Shown in pieces: positions 7,440-16,376 of a stretch of DNA of 64,000 nt. The stretch covers positions 1-64,000 of the forward strand of contig JAZSQJ010000070.1 in NCBI GenBank assembly GCA_045537905.1. Reading direction: 5' to 3'. The notes under the pieces are model-generated. The model was not told the DNA's origin. It ran no database searches and saw only the letters and a list, made by a program, of their open reading frames with translations. Source of the stretch: SIG636 sp045537905 (GTDB taxonomy: Bacteria; Bacillota; Clostridia; Oscillospirales; CAG-382). The position numbers and the translations under genes are program-made. The first letter of the stretch is position 1. Each line of letters starts with the position of its first letter.

Positions 7440-7497
7440 ACTACTTCTTAACTAATTAATTTCAATTTTTGCGCTCGGGACTATTTTTACATCTCTG

Positions 7498-8481
7498 CTA
7501 GTAGTTAAAGCCCTTAAGCTCGGTAGGATTAGCCCACCTGCCGCTTTGCTTCTTTTCTGCATAGTCGCGAAGCTGTTCCGTCCATGCATTGAAGGCATAC
7601 TGATTAAGGTGGCAGGCAACTGCCGCACCTACGTCACTGCAGAACTCGGTACCCAGACAGCCGCCGTCATCTATAAGTGCATAGGCTACGTCGATAAAAT
7701 CTATGCCGTTTTGGTTGCAGTAATCAAGAACCCTTGTGTTGAAGGTGTGGATACTGCCGTTATTGAGCTTATGGGTCATATTGTTGCTGGAGCTATGAAG
7801 ATAGGTGTTGCCCATTACCGCAACGGTAAGGGTGGGATAGGTGCTTTTAAGCTCGTTTACAAGGGATACGAACAAATTATAGGTCTCGTTAACGCCTGTC
7901 ATCCCGTCCTTATACATAGCTATATCGTTAAGTGCCATAAGGGAGAGATAAACCGTTTTTACACCCATTTTGCCTACAGCGTCGGTTATGTTAAGCTTTT
8001 CGCCACGGAATACGGGCCACGCACAGTCTGCCTGAGAGGCGTTTTGGTTTTTGTTGTTATAGAAGCTGAAGCTTGCCGCCGCAAAGAAGGAGGCGTCACC
8101 CAGCAGACCGCTGTTTGTAGCACGGTTGGTGCTTACATAGTTTTTGTAATGAAGCATTATAGAGTTGCCCACGAATACAGAGCCGTTGAAGTAGCTGTCG
8201 TTTACGTCTGCCTCAAGCTCGTAGTTGGTGTAGTAGGCTACCCTTTCGCTATAGCTTTCGGGATAGATGGGGGTGTAAACAGGGGGAGCTACCGACTCTG
8301 CAGAGGACTCCTCTACACTGGGGATATATTGACTTTCCTCGCTGAAAGCAGAACCGTTTTCTTCCCCCGATTGCTCCGATATCACCTCGGAGCTACCCGT
8401 TTCCAGATTAACGTCAACACAGGAAACCAGTGCTGACAGTGTAAATATTATGCTTAAAAATAACGCTATTGTTTTCTTCAT
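7498..8481 (-). CDS. SGNH/GDSL-type hydrolase lipoprotein
   Basis: A 327-residue lipoprotein: signal peptide ending in the lipobox LSALVSC (Cys about 21), then a Ser/Glu-rich linker to about residue 70. The rest resembles SGNH hydrolases: FVGNSIMLHY (block I, candidate Ser nucleophile), LSLMALNDIA (block III, Asn-Asp) and ACHLNQYAF (block V, candidate His). Such proteins deacylate or deacetylate cell-surface carbohydrates, but no substrate is evident. It is the last gene of a minus-strand operon after cca (15-bp gap). The Asp of a normal DxxH pair is not obvious, so activity is less certain than membership. Confidence 0.65.
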   Translation of the reverse strand: MKKTIALFLSIIFTLSALVSCVDVNLETGSSEVISEQSGEENGSAFSEESQYIPSVEESSAESVAPPVYTPIYPESYSERVAYYTNYELEADVNDSYFNGSVFVGNSIMLHYKNYVSTNRATNSGLLGDASFFAAASFSFYNNKNQNASQADCAWPVFRGEKLNITDAVGKMGVKTVYLSLMALNDIAMYKDGMTGVNETYNLFVSLVNELKSTYPTLTVAVMGNTYLHSSSNNMTHKLNNGSIHTFNTRVLDYCNQNGIDFIDVAYALIDDGGCLGTEFCSDVGAAVACHLNQYAFNAWTEQLRDYAEKKQSGRWANPTELKGFNY

Positions 8482-8496
8482 TTCTTTTCCTTTCTT

Positions 8497-9705
8497 TCAC
8501 TGCATATAGGATATAAATTTTATTGCTTCTTCAGTTAAAGCTTCTTTAGTATTTTCTGTACCACCGTGGACGCAGATATACAAATGCTCCAGCACCTTGC
8601 CTATGTCCTTGCCATCCTTTACACCGATAGCCTTTATATCCCCGCCCTTAAGCATAAGCTCAGCCGGATTAATGGGCAGGATACCCTTTTCCAGCTTGTC
8701 AAGCCGTGACAGACAATCGGTACAGAAAGCCTTGCCCTCTGCAACGGACACTGCGTACATAAGCCTTGTGTTCTGTATTCCCCTTCTTCTGGCGGTAAGG
8801 GCGAGAGACAAAGCCGTATCGAAGCAGCTTTCATACATAGCCTCTGCCGCAGACAGCACCTGTAACAGGGTTTTTGTGTCCGGCTTAAGCTTTAATATCA
8901 AAGCCCTTGCACCGTCTACACTGCCTCCAAGATAAGCAAAAAAGTATGCAAGCCTGCAGTCCCCATCCAAGGACCGAAGAGCCTTAAGCAAAGGCTCTGC
9001 CTCCTCCGGGCATTCTGCCCCTGTAGCCGTACACAGAACGGGAAGAAAAGCACCTGCAAGCCTTGGACACCGTTCGGTGACAAAAAAAGCCTTAAGCTCA
9101 GCCAAAACACGTTCTGCCGCTATGTTTTTAATAAGCTCCTTTTGCTCCAGGATAGCGGTGGCGGTGTTTTCCTCAAGGGTAAAGTCAAGCCTGGCGGCAA
9201 AACGGAGAGCACGAAGGATACGCAGTGCATCCTCCTTAAAACGCTGTTCTGCCTTCCCAACGCACCTTATTACCCCTGCCTGTAAATCGGTAATACCGCC
9301 GTGGAAGTCCAGCACGCCCTCTGAGGGGCTGTAGCACAGAGCGTTTACCGTAAAGTCCCTGCGGGCGGTGTCCTCCTCTATACTCCCTACAAACTCCACT
9401 CTGTCGGGATGGCGGTTATCCGTATACCCACCCTCCTTGCGGAAGCTTGTAAGCTCCACACTGTAGATGCCGTATATAAGGGTTACCGTACCGTGTTTTA
9501 TGCCCGTGGGGATAACGGTGCAATCCGAAAACAGCTCCATAACCTTATCAGGCGTGGCAGAGCTGGCTATATCGTAATCGTGAGGGACCTTTCCCAAAAG
9601 AGCATCCCTTACACAGCCGCCTACAAAATAGGCACGGTATCCTGCCTTCTCAAGCCTTGCCACCACTTCAAGCAGGGGCTTTGGAAAAACGAAAGCCATT
9701 TTCAT
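8497..9705 (-). CDS. cca: CCA tRNA nucleotidyltransferase / poly(A) polymerase family
   Basis: A class II nucleotidyltransferase that adds or repairs the CCA end of tRNAs. N-terminal motifs are FVGGCVRDALLG and HDYDIASSA (catalytic Asp pair, about residues 40-42), followed by RRDFTVNALCY (about 115), the neck region with ERFKEDALRILRALRFAARL, and a helical tail. At 402 residues it is of normal length. Both tRNA-Ser genes in the window encode their own CCA, so here the role may be mainly repair. It starts 3 bp after the GerMN gene's stop and is clearly co-transcribed with it. Confidence 0.93.
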   Translation of the reverse strand: MKMAFVFPKPLLEVVARLEKAGYRAYFVGGCVRDALLGKVPHDYDIASSATPDKVMELFSDCTVIPTGIKHGTVTLIYGIYSVELTSFRKEGGYTDNRHPDRVEFVGSIEEDTARRDFTVNALCYSPSEGVLDFHGGITDLQAGVIRCVGKAEQRFKEDALRILRALRFAARLDFTLEENTATAILEQKELIKNIAAERVLAELKAFFVTERCPRLAGAFLPVLCTATGAECPEEAEPLLKALRSLDGDCRLAYFFAYLGGSVDGARALILKLKPDTKTLLQVLSAAEAMYESCFDTALSLALTARRRGIQNTRLMYAVSVAEGKAFCTDCLSRLDKLEKGILPINPAELMLKGGDIKAIGVKDGKDIGKVLEHLYICVHGGTENTKEALTEEAIKFISYMQ

Positions 9706-9708
9706 AAA

Positions 9709-10191
9709 TCAGATGGGAAGGTCGTAATTACCGTGGGGGGTATTGAAGTCGGAGCCGTTTACCGTAAGGCGTACAAGCTCCACACCGAAGCAGGATTTAA
9801 GGGTCTTTACGGTGCCGTACATAGAAAAATACTCCTGGGCAGAGCTACCCGTTGCCTTCTTAAGCTCACCATCAAAATCAATGTGCAGGGTATTACCTTT
9901 TATATACCAATTGTTTACACCAACCTTTACGTCGCCGTAATTCCCCAGCTCGTAAAGGGTGTCTATTATATCCTGGGCGGTACCGTCAAACTCCTTCTCA
10001 GCCGTAAGGTAGTTATTAAAATCCTCATCGGGATAGTAAAAGGTACCCTTACCGCCGTCTCTGCTGGTAACGATATCGTCGTTAATCTCGGATTTTGTGC
10101 CCGAGCTATCGACGTTATTATCACCGCCTGCACAAGCGGTAAAAATAAGCATTACACTGATAACTAATGCTGACAGTCTTAAAAGCTTCAT
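9709..10191 (-). CDS. GerMN-domain lipoprotein
   Basis: A 160-residue lipoprotein with signal peptide and lipobox LIFTAC (Cys about 20). After a polar linker the protein matches the GerMN domain, known from the spore germination protein GerM and from LpqB: FYYPDEDFNNYLTAEKEFDG near residues 52-71 and a TLHIDF segment near 108. GerMN domains bind partners at the cell envelope or in the forespore; this one could be a sporulation or envelope protein. It is the second gene of a four-gene operon, 15 bp after a Cys-rich hypothetical. Confidence 0.7.
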   Translation of the reverse strand: MKLLRLSALVISVMLIFTACAGGDNNVDSSGTKSEINDDIVTSRDGGKGTFYYPDEDFNNYLTAEKEFDGTAQDIIDTLYELGNYGDVKVGVNNWYIKGNTLHIDFDGELKKATGSSAQEYFSMYGTVKTLKSCFGVELVRLTVNGSDFNTPHGNYDLPI

Positions 10192-10206
10192 AATAAATAC
10201 CTCCGT

Positions 10207-10605
10207 TTACTTATGGGTCCAAGCCAGCTCCCAATCCAAAAGGAGACTTACTGCCTTACCCTCTACCTTTATTGCCACGCTAAGACCCTGTCTTATGCTT
10301 AGCCATTCCTCCCCGTCAGGGTCATACTTAACCACCTTGCATTTTACAGGGTAGAGCAGATAATGCTTCTGACTCCCCTCCCTCTCCCCCGGCTCATACG
10401 CCCAAAGGTCGGGACACTTTGCGGCAACCACACCAAGCTCCTCCAAAAAAGCAAGGCTTGACCTGTCCATGGCACTTATCTGCTCGTCAAAATTACGGCA
10501 AACGGGACACTGACATCTTTGCCTGGTGTACTGCCCCGTGCTGTATGCACCGTTGGTGGCGGCAATATCTATATCAATTACGTTGTTGCCTGTAGAAAAC
10601 AGCAT
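10207..10605 (-). CDS. Hypothetical protein with CxCPVC motif
   Basis: A 132-residue cytoplasmic-looking protein without signal peptide or membrane segment. The recognisable feature is CQCPVCRNF (about residues 32-40), which resembles half of a metal-binding site; one further Cys pair is not obvious, apart from Cys near 64 and 89. I do not recognise a functional family. It is the first gene of the operon with the GerMN lipoprotein, cca and the SGNH lipoprotein, and has a good promoter (10634-10662) and ribosome site (GGGAGG) before ATG 10605. Confidence 0.65.
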   Translation of the reverse strand: MLFSTGNNVIDIDIAATNGAYSTGQYTRQRCQCPVCRNFDEQISAMDRSSLAFLEELGVVAAKCPDLWAYEPGEREGSQKHYLLYPVKCKVVKYDPDGEEWLSIRQGLSVAIKVEGKAVSLLLDWELAWTHK

Positions 10606-10633
10606 AGCAGCCTCCCGGGTTTTTACTTAACAT

Positions 10634-10662
10634 ATTTTAACATTATTTATTCTTTTTTGCAA
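10634..10662 (-). promoter_or_regulatory. Promoter of the hypothetical-GerMN-cca-SGNH operon
   Basis: On the minus strand, TTGCAA (10657-10662), 17-bp spacer, TAAAAT (10634-10639), some 30 bp before the first start codon. It is divergent from the promoter at 10678-10706. Confidence 0.65.
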
Positions 10663-10677
10663 CACTCTTTTTGCATA

Positions 10678-10706
10678 TTGATTTTATTAAAAAATAGTGT
10701 TATAAT
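10678..10706 (+). promoter_or_regulatory. Promoter of the secreted phosphatase gene
   Basis: TTGATT (10678-10683), 17-bp spacer, TATAAT (10701-10706), 24 bp before ATG 10730, with ribosome site AAAGGAGG between. Confidence 0.7.
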
Positions 10707-10729
10707 ACCAAAAAAGGAGGTTTTGTGTT

Positions 10730-12319
10730 ATGAAACGCATTTTCACTTTACTGCTTTGTATGACCCTTTGTTTTAGTTTTCTGGCTGTTCCTGCCGTTTT
10801 TGAAGCAGGTGCCGCTACCAGCACCAGCGTTTACGTGATTTGTGCCAACCCCGGCGAAAACTGCGATACGGAAATAGGCATTAGCTGGCACTCTGATTTC
10901 GATTGCACCGCTTGCTTCGTGGAATATAAGCCTGCCTCTGAAAGCGGCTGGGACAACGTTACCACCGTTGCGGGTACCTATAACGATACCGATTATAAGT
11001 ATTTTTTAGGTAACACCTTTGCAACCTCTGCTGCAGAGCCTGTTTTTTCCGAGGAGCATAAGTTTTTGAATTACGGTGCAGACCTTACAGGACTTAAGCC
11101 TGCAACCAGATACAAGTACCGCATAGGCGACGGTAAGGGCAGCTATTCCTCTACCCGTTATTTCAAGACCTCCGGTGCGGAGGAGTACAGCTTTGTTTGG
11201 ATAAGCGACTTCCATACATACTCCCCTCTCGGCGGCAGACTTTCTGCGGCAACAAATGCAGTAGCATACGCAGCAAGCCAGTCCACCAACGGTATCGATA
11301 TGATTTTCAGCACGGGTGATACCGTAGCATACGGCGGCAGCCACTATTTTTGGAAACAGCTTTATAACGTGAATTGGATAAAAAACTATCTGTATCTTGA
11401 CCTTAACGGCAACCACGATAATATGAACAATACGGATAGCAACAACACCTTCAACTATTTCCGTACCACCCACAACAACCCCGAAAACTGCTTCCTTGGG
11501 GACAGCACTACCCCCTACGAGCCCGGTGTTGTTTATTACACCCTTTATAACGATATTCTTTGGTTCTTCTTTGATAACGAAACTATGAACGCTACCGTCC
11601 GTGCACAGCTTCAGGACTGGGCAGGTAAGGTTATCGAGGAAATGGAAGGCAAATATAAGTATTTGTTTATTTCCGAGCATTATCAGTGGTTTAGCGGCAA
11701 CACAGGTGCCGACAGCCATTACGGTAACTGGTCAGATTTTTGTGACAAGTACGGTGTTGATATTGCCTTTGCAGGTAACAACCACATTTATGCCCGCACC
11801 CATAGACTTTACGACGGTGCTGTAGTTGACGCTGATGCCGACAAGGGTACATATTACATCCAAGCCGCTTCTTCCGACTGCGAAAGAGGTACCACGGGTA
11901 CGCTTGTAGAGCCTGCAACCTATAACAACGATATACTTGCTTACCGTTATAAGAATACGGCTGACCCTGCACGCACCCACGGCGTTTCTCTTATAAGCGT
12001 AACGAAAGAGGGCATTACCTTAAAGATGTTTGCCTCCGAGAACAAGAGCCAGTCCGCACCTGCCTTTGAGCTTAAGGACGAGGTATTTATTACCCCCAAG
12101 CGTGCAGACGTGGATAAGGGCTACGAAACAGGTACCAAGGGCGATGCCAACGGCGACGGCAAGGTTAACAACCTTGACGCTACCGAGATACTTAAGTATG
12201 ACGCAGGCATTACCAACTCTATCCCTTCCGTTGCAGACGTAAACTCCGACACCAAGGTTAACAACCTTGATGCTACCGAGGTACTTAAGTACGATGCAGG
12301 CATTATAAACGGCTTCTAA
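10730..12319 (+). CDS. Secreted purple acid phosphatase-like metallophosphoesterase with dockerin
   Basis: A 529-residue exported protein: signal peptide (1-29), an Fn3-like domain typical of purple acid phosphatases (about 32-145), then a calcineurin-type metallophosphoesterase domain. Metal-ligand motifs appear in order: WISDFH (about 154), STGDT (193), GNHDN (226), SEHYQW (about 310) and GNNHIYART (about 345). The last differs from the common GHxH by Asn at one position. The C-terminus is a type I dockerin with two near-identical repeats (ANGDGKVNNLDATEILKYDAG). It would cleave phosphate esters outside the cell and may dock to a cohesin. It is monocistronic, with its own promoter and a strong terminator. 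Confidence 0.87.
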   Translation: MKRIFTLLLCMTLCFSFLAVPAVFEAGAATSTSVYVICANPGENCDTEIGISWHSDFDCTACFVEYKPASESGWDNVTTVAGTYNDTDYKYFLGNTFATSAAEPVFSEEHKFLNYGADLTGLKPATRYKYRIGDGKGSYSSTRYFKTSGAEEYSFVWISDFHTYSPLGGRLSAATNAVAYAASQSTNGIDMIFSTGDTVAYGGSHYFWKQLYNVNWIKNYLYLDLNGNHDNMNNTDSNNTFNYFRTTHNNPENCFLGDSTTPYEPGVVYYTLYNDILWFFFDNETMNATVRAQLQDWAGKVIEEMEGKYKYLFISEHYQWFSGNTGADSHYGNWSDFCDKYGVDIAFAGNNHIYARTHRLYDGAVVDADADKGTYYIQAASSDCERGTTGTLVEPATYNNDILAYRYKNTADPARTHGVSLISVTKEGITLKMFASENKSQSAPAFELKDEVFITPKRADVDKGYETGTKGDANGDGKVNNLDATEILKYDAGITNSIPSVADVNSDTKVNNLDATEVLKYDAGIINGF

Positions 12320-12334
12320 AATTTTATAAAATGC

Positions 12335-12368
12335 GTGTCTCCCGTTTTTCGGGAGACACAATTTTTTT
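12335..12368 (+). terminator. Intrinsic terminator after the phosphatase gene
   Basis: Perfect stem GTGTCTCCCG (12335-12344) / CGGGAGACAC (12350-12359) with a T loop and a run of seven T (12362-12368), 15 bp past the stop codon. Confidence 0.9.
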
Positions 12369-12376
12369 GCGTTTTT

Positions 12377-12407
12377 TTAACAAAAACAGGGACTTTATCC
12401 GTATAAT
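12377..12407 (+). promoter_or_regulatory. Candidate promoter of the ECF sigma operon
   Basis: TTAACA (12377-12382) and TATAAT (12402-12407) are separated by 19 bp. The bases CCGTATAAT also contain a CGTA as in ECF-type -10 boxes, so autoregulation is possible but the -35/-10 spacing does not settle it. Confidence 0.4.
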
Positions 12408-12451
12408 AGGTGTAAGGTACCTTAAAAACGCAGAAAGGAGGGGTGGAAGGA

Positions 12452-13003
12452 GTGGATATATTGCTTGAGGGAAAATCCATAGAAAATAGCTACCGTCAGT
12501 TTTTGCAGGGTGATACAAACGCCTTTGAGGATATTGTAATAAGCTACAGAAAAGGTCTTATTCTTTTTATAAACCGCTACGTAAACGATTTGGATACGGC
12601 TGAGGATCTTGCTGAGGACGTGTTTGTGCGATTGCTTATCAAAAAGCCACGCTATAAGGGAGATGCCTCCTTCAAAACCTGGTTGTTTTCCATAGGCAGA
12701 AATCTTAGCATTGATTATCTACGTAAAGCCGGGAAAGCCTTACCCTGTAAGGATGTACACAAGGGTGAAACGGCAGATGCGGAGGAGGAGTTTTTGTTAT
12801 CCGAGAGAAAACGCTTAATATATAAAGCTCTGGACACCCTTCCCGAGGACGAAAAGCTGCTTATGCATCTGCTTTACATTGAAAATCTGGGATACGAACA
12901 AGCAGAAAAGGTATTAAAAATATCTAAAAACAAGCTTTATCAAATTGCACGAAAAGCAAAGGAAAAGCTTAAAGCAGAGCTGATAAAGGAGGACCTTGTA
13001 TGA
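12452..13003 (+). CDS. ECF-type RNA polymerase sigma factor
   Basis: A sigma-70 family protein of about 183 residues with region 2 (NAFEDIVISYRKGLILFINRYVNDLDTAEDLAEDVFV, described here by its core AEDLAEDVF) and region 4 (LPEDEKLLMHLLYIENLGYEQAEKVL, core GYEQAEKVLKISKNKLY). Several start codons are possible: GTG 12443, GTG 12452 and TTG 12461; 12452 is best spaced from AAAGGAGG. The next gene starts within its stop codon (ATGA overlap), the usual arrangement of an ECF factor with its anti-sigma partner. Target genes are unknown. Confidence 0.85.
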   Translation: MDILLEGKSIENSYRQFLQGDTNAFEDIVISYRKGLILFINRYVNDLDTAEDLAEDVFVRLLIKKPRYKGDASFKTWLFSIGRNLSIDYLRKAGKALPCKDVHKGETADAEEEFLLSERKRLIYKALDTLPEDEKLLMHLLYIENLGYEQAEKVLKISKNKLYQIARKAKEKLKAELIKEDLV

Positions 13004-14064
13004 AGGATGACAGACAGTTTATAAACAGCGTATACCAAAAACGGAACGAAAAGCTTAAACAGTATAAAAAAACAGCCGTGTTTTCTGTAACCGTATTGCT
13101 TGTTTTGGCGGTGATGGCAGCCGCTACATTGATTCCGTTAAACCAAGCCGATAAGGGCGTAGAGCATATCACAAACGAAAGCCTTATTATTGCTCTGCCA
13201 AATGAAAGCGTTGAAAGCGAGGAGAGCGAGGTAACAACGGATAAGCCCCTTGAAAACCTTGTGCTTCTTTCCTGCCCCGTAGAAATACCCGAAGAAGACG
13301 TCAAAACAAGCCCTGTAAACAATGAGCCTTCGTTTGTGATTTTTGGGGATGGCGAATGGGAAGCCGGGGATAACGGTGCTTATTATTATTCACGCAAAAT
13401 TAAGTTTAACAATGAATTCAAATGCTTTTTAGGTCTCGAAGCAGACCCGTTAAGCACCTACGTTCATAACGGAAAGCCTTTGTCAGAGCTGTTGAAGCGT
13501 GACGGTACCGTATATTTATTCAAGGACGGCGAGCATAGGCTTTTTAACGAGTTTCAATTAAGCTTTTCCAAATGGGATGCCTACAACGGAGCACGATTAA
13601 TAAGAACAAAACTGCAGGAAAAAGCAAACAACGGTGACAAAACCGCCGCAGAACAGCTTGAAAAATATAAAGACGCCGATCACGAAACCCTGTTTTACGC
13701 CTTGGTGTGGAGCACAGACAAAACCACGGAGGAAATATCCGAGTTAAACAGGCAGAGAGCAGAGTTTAACAAAATATGGGAGCAATACGAGGAAAGCGGA
13801 AAGGATATTTTGAAAACAAGCTACAAGGAGGAAATTGAAAAGCTTATCTCCGAGGGATATGACCTTAATTACGTAACGGTTAACGGAACGGTAAAGCTGG
13901 TTGGAGCCCTTACCGCAGAACAAGCTGAACACTTTAACGAAGACGAGCGATTTTATTTTATCCCGGTTAGGGCGATAGGTATCCATAAGGATAAGTGGGA
14001 TTTGGTATTTCCCGGTTCCGATGAAATAATAGAGGTGCCAAGAAATTTTGCGGCAGAACAATAG
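13000..14064 (+). CDS. Putative membrane anti-sigma factor
   Basis: A 354-residue protein with a short basic cytoplasmic N-terminus (1-23), one transmembrane helix (about 25-47, FSVTVLLVLAVMAAATLIPL) and a 300-residue extracellular part. There is no zinc-binding HxxxCxxC motif of the ZAS class, so the anti-sigma role rests on position: the gene overlaps the sigma gene by 4 bp and has the topology of a transmembrane regulator. The outer domain is rich in Lys/Glu and has a helical, charged stretch at about 205-280; I do not recognise its fold. A strong bidirectional terminator follows. Confidence 0.6.
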   Translation: MKDDRQFINSVYQKRNEKLKQYKKTAVFSVTVLLVLAVMAAATLIPLNQADKGVEHITNESLIIALPNESVESEESEVTTDKPLENLVLLSCPVEIPEEDVKTSPVNNEPSFVIFGDGEWEAGDNGAYYYSRKIKFNNEFKCFLGLEADPLSTYVHNGKPLSELLKRDGTVYLFKDGEHRLFNEFQLSFSKWDAYNGARLIRTKLQEKANNGDKTAAEQLEKYKDADHETLFYALVWSTDKTTEEISELNRQRAEFNKIWEQYEESGKDILKTSYKEEIEKLISEGYDLNYVTVNGTVKLVGALTAEQAEHFNEDERFYFIPVRAIGIHKDKWDLVFPGSDEIIEVPRNFAAEQ

Positions 14065-14093
14065 AATACTTGTTTAGCAATTTGATCCATAAT

Positions 14094-14124
14094 AAAAAAC
14101 CGTCCGAGCTCGGACGGTTTTTTA
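14094..14124. terminator. Bidirectional intrinsic terminator
   Basis: CCGTCCG-AGCT-CGGACGG (14100-14117) is flanked by an A-run on the left and a T-run on the right, so it works on both strands. It separates the convergent anti-sigma and ATP-grasp genes. Confidence 0.9.
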
Positions 14125-15231
14125 TTATTCAGTATAAATATAGTATCCTACTCTGTTAGAGCTATCGGTTATCTTGCCGATGTTGGAGGTATCCATATCG
14201 CTTACGTAATGCAGATTTTTGCCGCTATCCGCCTTTACCTCTTCAAGCACCCGCAGGTCTTTTTCATCGAAAACGAATTTTATAACGGCATTTTGGGGAC
14301 CGTGAACGGGTGCAAGGTCAGGAGCCTTGCCGCAGGCGATATCCACCACGGCACGGACAAAGTCCACACCAGTGGAAAGATACACGAGGTCACTGCCTAT
14401 GCAGTCGCCGCCCATACGGGCGCCTATCTCGATAATGCGTGCCTCGCCGTTGTCGCCCAGCCTGAATTCAGAGTGAGAGGCACCGTTTTTTATGTTTAGA
14501 GCCGTCAGTGCCTTGAATATCTGCTCTATTATGCCCTGCTTAAATTCCTCGGGGATATCGGAGGGTTGCTTATGACCCGTTTCGATAAAGGCGGGTGCAC
14601 CCGTGGTGTACTTTTTGGTAAGGGCCAGAAAATGGTGCTTGCCCTGATAGGAAACGCACTCACAGCTATACTCGTCACCCCGAATAAACTCCTCGATTAC
14701 GGCACTTTTCTCAAAGGACTGGGACAGAGCGTTTTCCACAGCCCGCCCCAGCTCGGCAAAGCTGTTTACCTTAGTGATACCTCGGCTGCCGCTACGGTCG
14801 GTAGGCTTTACTATAAGAGGAAAGGTAAAGCCCTTTAGCTCCTCCGGGGCAGGTGTTTTGGAAACCTTGGTATATCTGGGCACGGGGACCCCTGCCCTTT
14901 CAAAGGCGGCACGCATAGCGTACTTATTTGTACAGACGTAGCTGTCCTCGTAGGAGTTGCAGACAAGCCCCATATTCTCTGCCACGTAGTTTACGGTTAT
15001 TACCGCCAGGTCCGATGCGATAGAGGCTATGCCGTCTATACCTATTTCCTTGCACTTGTCAAGTATCTGCTCCTTTTCCACTATGCTTATGGGATAAAAG
15101 AAGTCTGCAGTTTGCTCCCCTACGTCGCCGCATTCCCAGGCAAACACATGGGTTTCATACCCCATTTCCTTTGCCTTGAGTATCAGCCTGTTTTGAAAGC
15201 TGTTTGCACCTATTATTGCAATTTTCTTCAT
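14125..15231 (-). CDS. ATP-grasp domain ligase of the dTDP-sugar operon
   Basis: A 368-residue ATP-grasp enzyme related to carbamoyl-phosphate synthase-like and peptide-ligase families. It has a Rossmann-like pre-domain (KKIAIIGANSFQNRLILKA), an ATP-binding FPLIVKPTDRSGSRGITKV loop (about 136-154, written here only as its core KPTDRSGSRG), the EEF linker motif and the metal-binding EIGARMGGD segment near 270. It joins a carboxylate to an amine or thiol using ATP. The start overlaps the wecE stop by 4 bp, so it belongs to the rfbA-rfbB-wecE operon; it may acylate the 4-amino sugar made there, for instance with an amino acid, but this is inference from position. Confidence 0.75.
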   Translation of the reverse strand: MKKIAIIGANSFQNRLILKAKEMGYETHVFAWECGDVGEQTADFFYPISIVEKEQILDKCKEIGIDGIASIASDLAVITVNYVAENMGLVCNSYEDSYVCTNKYAMRAAFERAGVPVPRYTKVSKTPAPEELKGFTFPLIVKPTDRSGSRGITKVNSFAELGRAVENALSQSFEKSAVIEEFIRGDEYSCECVSYQGKHHFLALTKKYTTGAPAFIETGHKQPSDIPEEFKQGIIEQIFKALTALNIKNGASHSEFRLGDNGEARIIEIGARMGGDCIGSDLVYLSTGVDFVRAVVDIACGKAPDLAPVHGPQNAVIKFVFDEKDLRVLEEVKADSGKNLHYVSDMDTSNIGKITDSSNRVGYYIYTE

Positions 15232-16364
15232 ACTATGCCGTAAAACTCCTTAACTGCGGATGTGGCTACGTCTACCTCTGCCTCAGTAAGACCGTAGTAC
15301 ATAGGCAAACGAAGCAGACGCTCGCTTTCGACGGTGGTATAAACGTCCGCACCGTGGAAGCGGCCGAATTTGATACCTGCGGGGGCACTGTGCAAAGGTA
15401 TATAATGGAAGGCGCTGGCAACACCGTGCTCCTTAAGGAAGGCTATAAGCTCCCCACGCTCCTTCAAATCCTTTGCCTTGATATAAAACATATGGGCGTT
15501 GTGAACGCACCCCTCAGGTATGGTTGGCAGCTTAAGCTTGCCCGCTTCCTCCAGAGGAAGCAGTGCATCGTAATAGCGTTGCCACAGGGACAGGCGGTAG
15601 TTGTTGACCTCCTCGGCCTTTTCAAGCTGGGCGTAGAGATACGCCGCATTCATATCGCTGGGCAATTAGGAGGAGCCGTAGTCCACCCAGGTGTATTTAT
15701 CAACCTGGCCACGGAAGAAACGGCTTCTATCCGTACCCTTTTCACGGATGATCTCGGCACGCTCTACGTCCTCGTTACCCCTTTGGATAAGCAAAGCACC
15801 GCCCTCACCCATACTGTAGTTTTTAGTTTCGTGGAAGCTGTAGCAGCCAAAGTCACCTATAGCACCAAGAGCCTTACCCTTGTAGCTTGCCATAACGCCC
15901 TGCGCCGCATCCTCTACAACGTAAACGCCGTGCTTTTTGGCTATTGCCATTATAGCATCCATATCGCAGGAAACGCCTGCGTAATGCACGGGAACTATTG
16001 CCTTGGTTTTGGGGGTAATTGCCGCCTCTATCAGCTTTTCGTCTATATTCATAGTATCGGGGCGGATATCAACGAAAACTATTACCGCACCACGCTGTAC
16101 AAAAGCATCGGCAGTGGAAACGAAGGTGTAGGAGGGCATTATTACCTCGTCGCCTTCTTTAACGTTGCAAAGCAACGCCGCCATCTCCAAGGCGTGGGTA
16201 CAGGATGTGGTAAGCAGTGCCTTTCTTGTGCCTGTTTTTTCCTCTATCCAGGCGTTGCACTTTTTGGTAAAAGCTCCGTCGCCGCAGATTTTACCTGCGG
16301 CTATTGCCTCAGCTATATAATCTTTTTCTTTACCCGTATATGGGGGACGGTTAAAAGGTATCAT
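15228..16364 (-). pseudogene. wecE: dTDP-4-amino-4,6-dideoxygalactose transaminase (WecE/RffA) with in-frame stop
   Basis: A DegT/DnrJ-family PLP aminotransferase closely matching WecE/RffA, which turns dTDP-4-keto-6-deoxyglucose into dTDP-4-amino-4,6-dideoxygalactose. Conserved segments include FNRPPYTGKE, PSYTFVSTADAF, VPVHYAGV, and SFHETKNYSMGEGG with the PLP lysine near residue 184. At codon 233 the frame meets TAA (15666-15668) in ...DYGSS-stop-LPSDMNAAYL..., where relatives have Tyr (GSSYLPS). The frame then continues unchanged to 15228, so one base change (TAC/TAT to TAA) explains it. The rest of the protein is intact and uniform in quality. Either the gene is recently inactivated, or the stop is read through, or it is a sequence error. 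It lies between rfbB (12-bp gap) and the ATP-grasp gene (4-bp overlap). Confidence 0.85.
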
Positions 16365-16376
16365 AGGACGTCTCCG

